From: Rhizodiscina lignyota
Lineage: Eukaryota > Ascomycota > Dothideomycetes > Aulographales > Rhizodiscinaceae
Assembly (NCBI GenBank): GCA_010015805.1
Contig: ML978124.1
Span: 1,116,001-1,180,000 of the forward strand
DNA: 64,000 nucleotides
Reading direction: 5' to 3'
Shown here: positions 62,491 to 64,000 of the stretch, piece by piece
Layout of the letters: each line of letters opens with the position of its first letter
How positions within the stretch are numbered: the stretch's first letter is position 1
Notes under the pieces: model-generated
What the model saw: only the letters and a program-made list of their open reading frames with translations
What the model was told of the DNA's origin: nothing
The model's database searches: none
Program-made: the position numbers and the translations under genes

Positions 62491-64000
62491 CTAGCGTGAT
62501 TCTGCTTGCGCCTTTGGACAAGCCTTTTGAGCTGAAGTAAGGAAAGCCACGCCGTCACTGTAAGAAAGTCGCTCAGCATGCGCCAGAAGCGTTTCGCCAT
62601 CTTTATTTTTCGAATCAATGCTCCCTTCCGCATTGATGAGTTGCTCTAGTAATGGCAGATTTTGCGCTTCTATGGCGTGGTGCGCGAGCGGCGTGCTGTC
62701 CTTGTACACAACTTCAGGCGGCATCCCCCATTTGAGCAAGTTCTCGAGCAGGAGAGTCTTACCTCGTGCTGAAAGAATCCGAGCGATCGGACAAACGTCA
62801 CTGTCGATGACATCTGTCGCGTTCTTGCCGGGATCGGTGTAAAGTGTCTTCAGCAACGCCCGTCCGATAGCGCTGTGGTGTTGTGGCCAGGAGACAACTG
62901 TAGACTGAGCGAGTAGCTTCAGAGCTGTATTTCCCTCTTTGTCAGCGAATTTGACGTCGGCTCCAGCATCAAGAAGCGTGCGAACGGCAGCTGTTGCCCC
63001 AGACTTGACCGCAAGGTGAAGGGCGGTCTGCTGGAAATAACCACCGCTCGCATTAACGTCAATAGATTCGCTCTGAAGCAGTATCTTCAACATCGTGTGC
63101 TGGTCCCGGGATAGAGCGCCATGCCACTGATTTGCCGCAAGCAGCAAAGGAGTGCTACCAGATGCGTTTCGAGCATTTGCGTCGGCCTTTTTGAAAAGCA
63201 GCATACCGGCCGCCAGAACATCTCGTCTTCGTACTGCGAGATGCAATGGGCTATTGAGCGTCCCTGGAGATGGATGGTTTACATTAACGCCACCGCAAGC
63301 ATTTGATTTCAGCAAACAGGCCAGGGCGTATAGCTTGTGCTTTTCAAGCGGCTCGATATCGGCGCCAACGAAGATTTTCTGTATCGGAAGCGTGCCTGTG
63401 GAGTCTGGCATATTTGGATCCGCATCCGCGTCGATAAGAAGGCGGACCATCTTGTTGTAGCCCTTAAAGTATGGTAGCTGCAAGGCCAATATGAGGGGCG
63501 TTCTCCTCTTCGTCGGATGTAGGACGTTGACATCTGCGCCATTGTCTAATAGATACTTCAGGCACTTTGTGTGTCTGTACGTGGCACCTTTGATGGTTCG
63601 GAATATTGGTCCTGTTCTGGGCCGGTCTTTGGTGCCTGGATTGCACTTTCGCTCCATCAGGAACGCTACCGCGGCGGCTTTGCCTTCCGAGCAATACTTT
63701 TCTAGCAACCCATGGTCATGATCAAACCATCGAGTTGGGAAGCTATTCAGGGTTGATCGAGTGCGTTCAGACATGGCTGAAGTAGCCATTGATGATGCCT
63801 CCCACGCGTCATCAATATATTTCTGGGGGTCTACGAGATTAAAAGAAGAGCTCTCCTCATCGTCTCTAAAATCCGAGGGCTCATCCTTTGTAGGACTTGC
63901 TGGAAACGCAAAAGACACCTTTCGCTGGACCGACGAAGCTTCTTTTAGTCGAGCAGACGTGAGCTTTGGAGCCTTGTTTGACTTTTGACTTGTTGATGCC
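62491..64000 (-). CDS. Ankyrin-repeat protein, 5' end outside the window
   Basis: The minus-strand frame is open from 62491 to the right edge, so the start lies beyond 64000; at least 500 residues are visible. After a Ser/Lys-rich N-terminal part, ankyrin-like repeats run through the protein: HTKCLKYLLDNGADVNVLHP, MVRLLIDADADPNMPDSTG, NSPLHLAVRRRDVLAAGMLL, GSTPLLLAANQWHG, QTALHLAVKSGATAAVRTLL and GNTALKLLAQSTV. Several carry the canonical TPLHxA-type helix start. The C-terminal repeats are degenerate, ending TLLAHAERLSYSDGVAFLTS. I see no enzymatic domain in the visible part. Ankyrin repeats mediate protein binding; partner unknown. The gene converges on the exonuclease gene, with only 95 bp between their stop codons. 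Confidence 0.75.
   Translation of the reverse strand, partial: ASTSQKSNKAPKLTSARLKEASSVQRKVSFAFPASPTKDEPSDFRDDEESSSFNLVDPQKYIDDAWEASSMATSAMSERTRSTLNSFPTRWFDHDHGLLEKYCSEGKAAAVAFLMERKCNPGTKDRPRTGPIFRTIKGATYRHTKCLKYLLDNGADVNVLHPTKRRTPLILALQLPYFKGYNKMVRLLIDADADPNMPDSTGTLPIQKIFVGADIEPLEKHKLYALACLLKSNACGGVNVNHPSPGTLNSPLHLAVRRRDVLAAGMLLFKKADANARNASGSTPLLLAANQWHGALSRDQHTMLKILLQSESIDVNASGGYFQQTALHLAVKSGATAAVRTLLDAGADVKFADKEGNTALKLLAQSTVVSWPQHHSAIGRALLKTLYTDPGKNATDVIDSDVCPIARILSARGKTLLLENLLKWGMPPEVVYKDSTPLAHHAIEAQNLPLLEQLINAEGSIDSKNKDGETLLAHAERLSYSDGVAFLTSAQKACPKAQAESR

Noticed and set aside
1-64000. tRNA genes, CRISPR arrays, complete transposons or LTR elements
   Set aside because: Reading for B-box-like GTTCGANNC strings, regular spaced repeats, reverse transcriptase or transposase motifs gave nothing convincing.

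Overview
This window looks like nuclear DNA of a filamentous ascomycete (Pezizomycotina). A dothideomycete is my best guess, but that is inference. The signs are short GT..AG introns (mostly 45-140 nt), compact intergenic spacing, a NoxA-type NADPH oxidase, a Zn2Cys6 regulator, a quinate-repressor-like protein, a CFEM-like GPI protein and an NLR-type N-terminal protein. I joined exons by hand; every multi-exon model below closes in frame.

Left part (1-16 kb): a PAF acetylhydrolase-like lipase converges on a bZIP factor. A gene-poor 3 kb follows, with a 20-bp perfect palindrome and a tandem pair of decayed 5S-rRNA-like units. Then come a three-exon orphan gene, another 3 kb of gene-poor, partly AT-rich DNA with a 15-bp minisatellite, a solo NLR N-terminal-type protein ending in a coiled coil, and a small orphan gene.

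Centre (16-36 kb): a DUF7727-like membrane protein, noxA, an amidase relic, the complex III assembly chaperone CBP3 (with a GC-AG intron), a Jsn1/Puf2-type RRM+PUF protein, the SWR1 subunit Swc2/YL1, ribosomal protein eS24, and the eEF2 lysine methyltransferase Efm3. eS24 and Efm3 share a 296-bp divergent promoter.

Right part (38-64 kb): an Ecl1-type longevity factor, a NiCoT nickel transporter, mitochondrial-type beta-ketoacyl synthase, mRNA guanylyltransferase (divergent from the synthase), an AtaL/DUF1857 protein, a Dot5-type peroxiredoxin, an amino-acid transporter with broken copies of its 5' end nearby, a QutR-like repressor lacking its P-loop region, a Zn2Cys6 factor, a GPI-anchored eight-cysteine protein, a WRN-type exonuclease with an HRDC domain, and an ankyrin protein cut by the right edge.

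Most genes are single-copy housekeeping genes that do not form one pathway; no biosynthetic cluster, complete transposon, tRNA or CRISPR array was seen. The most unusual items are the solo NLR-like protein, the orphan at 8.9-10.1 kb, the transition-biased 5S-like repeats, the truncated repressor, and an in-frame intron inside the Dot5 catalytic motif.
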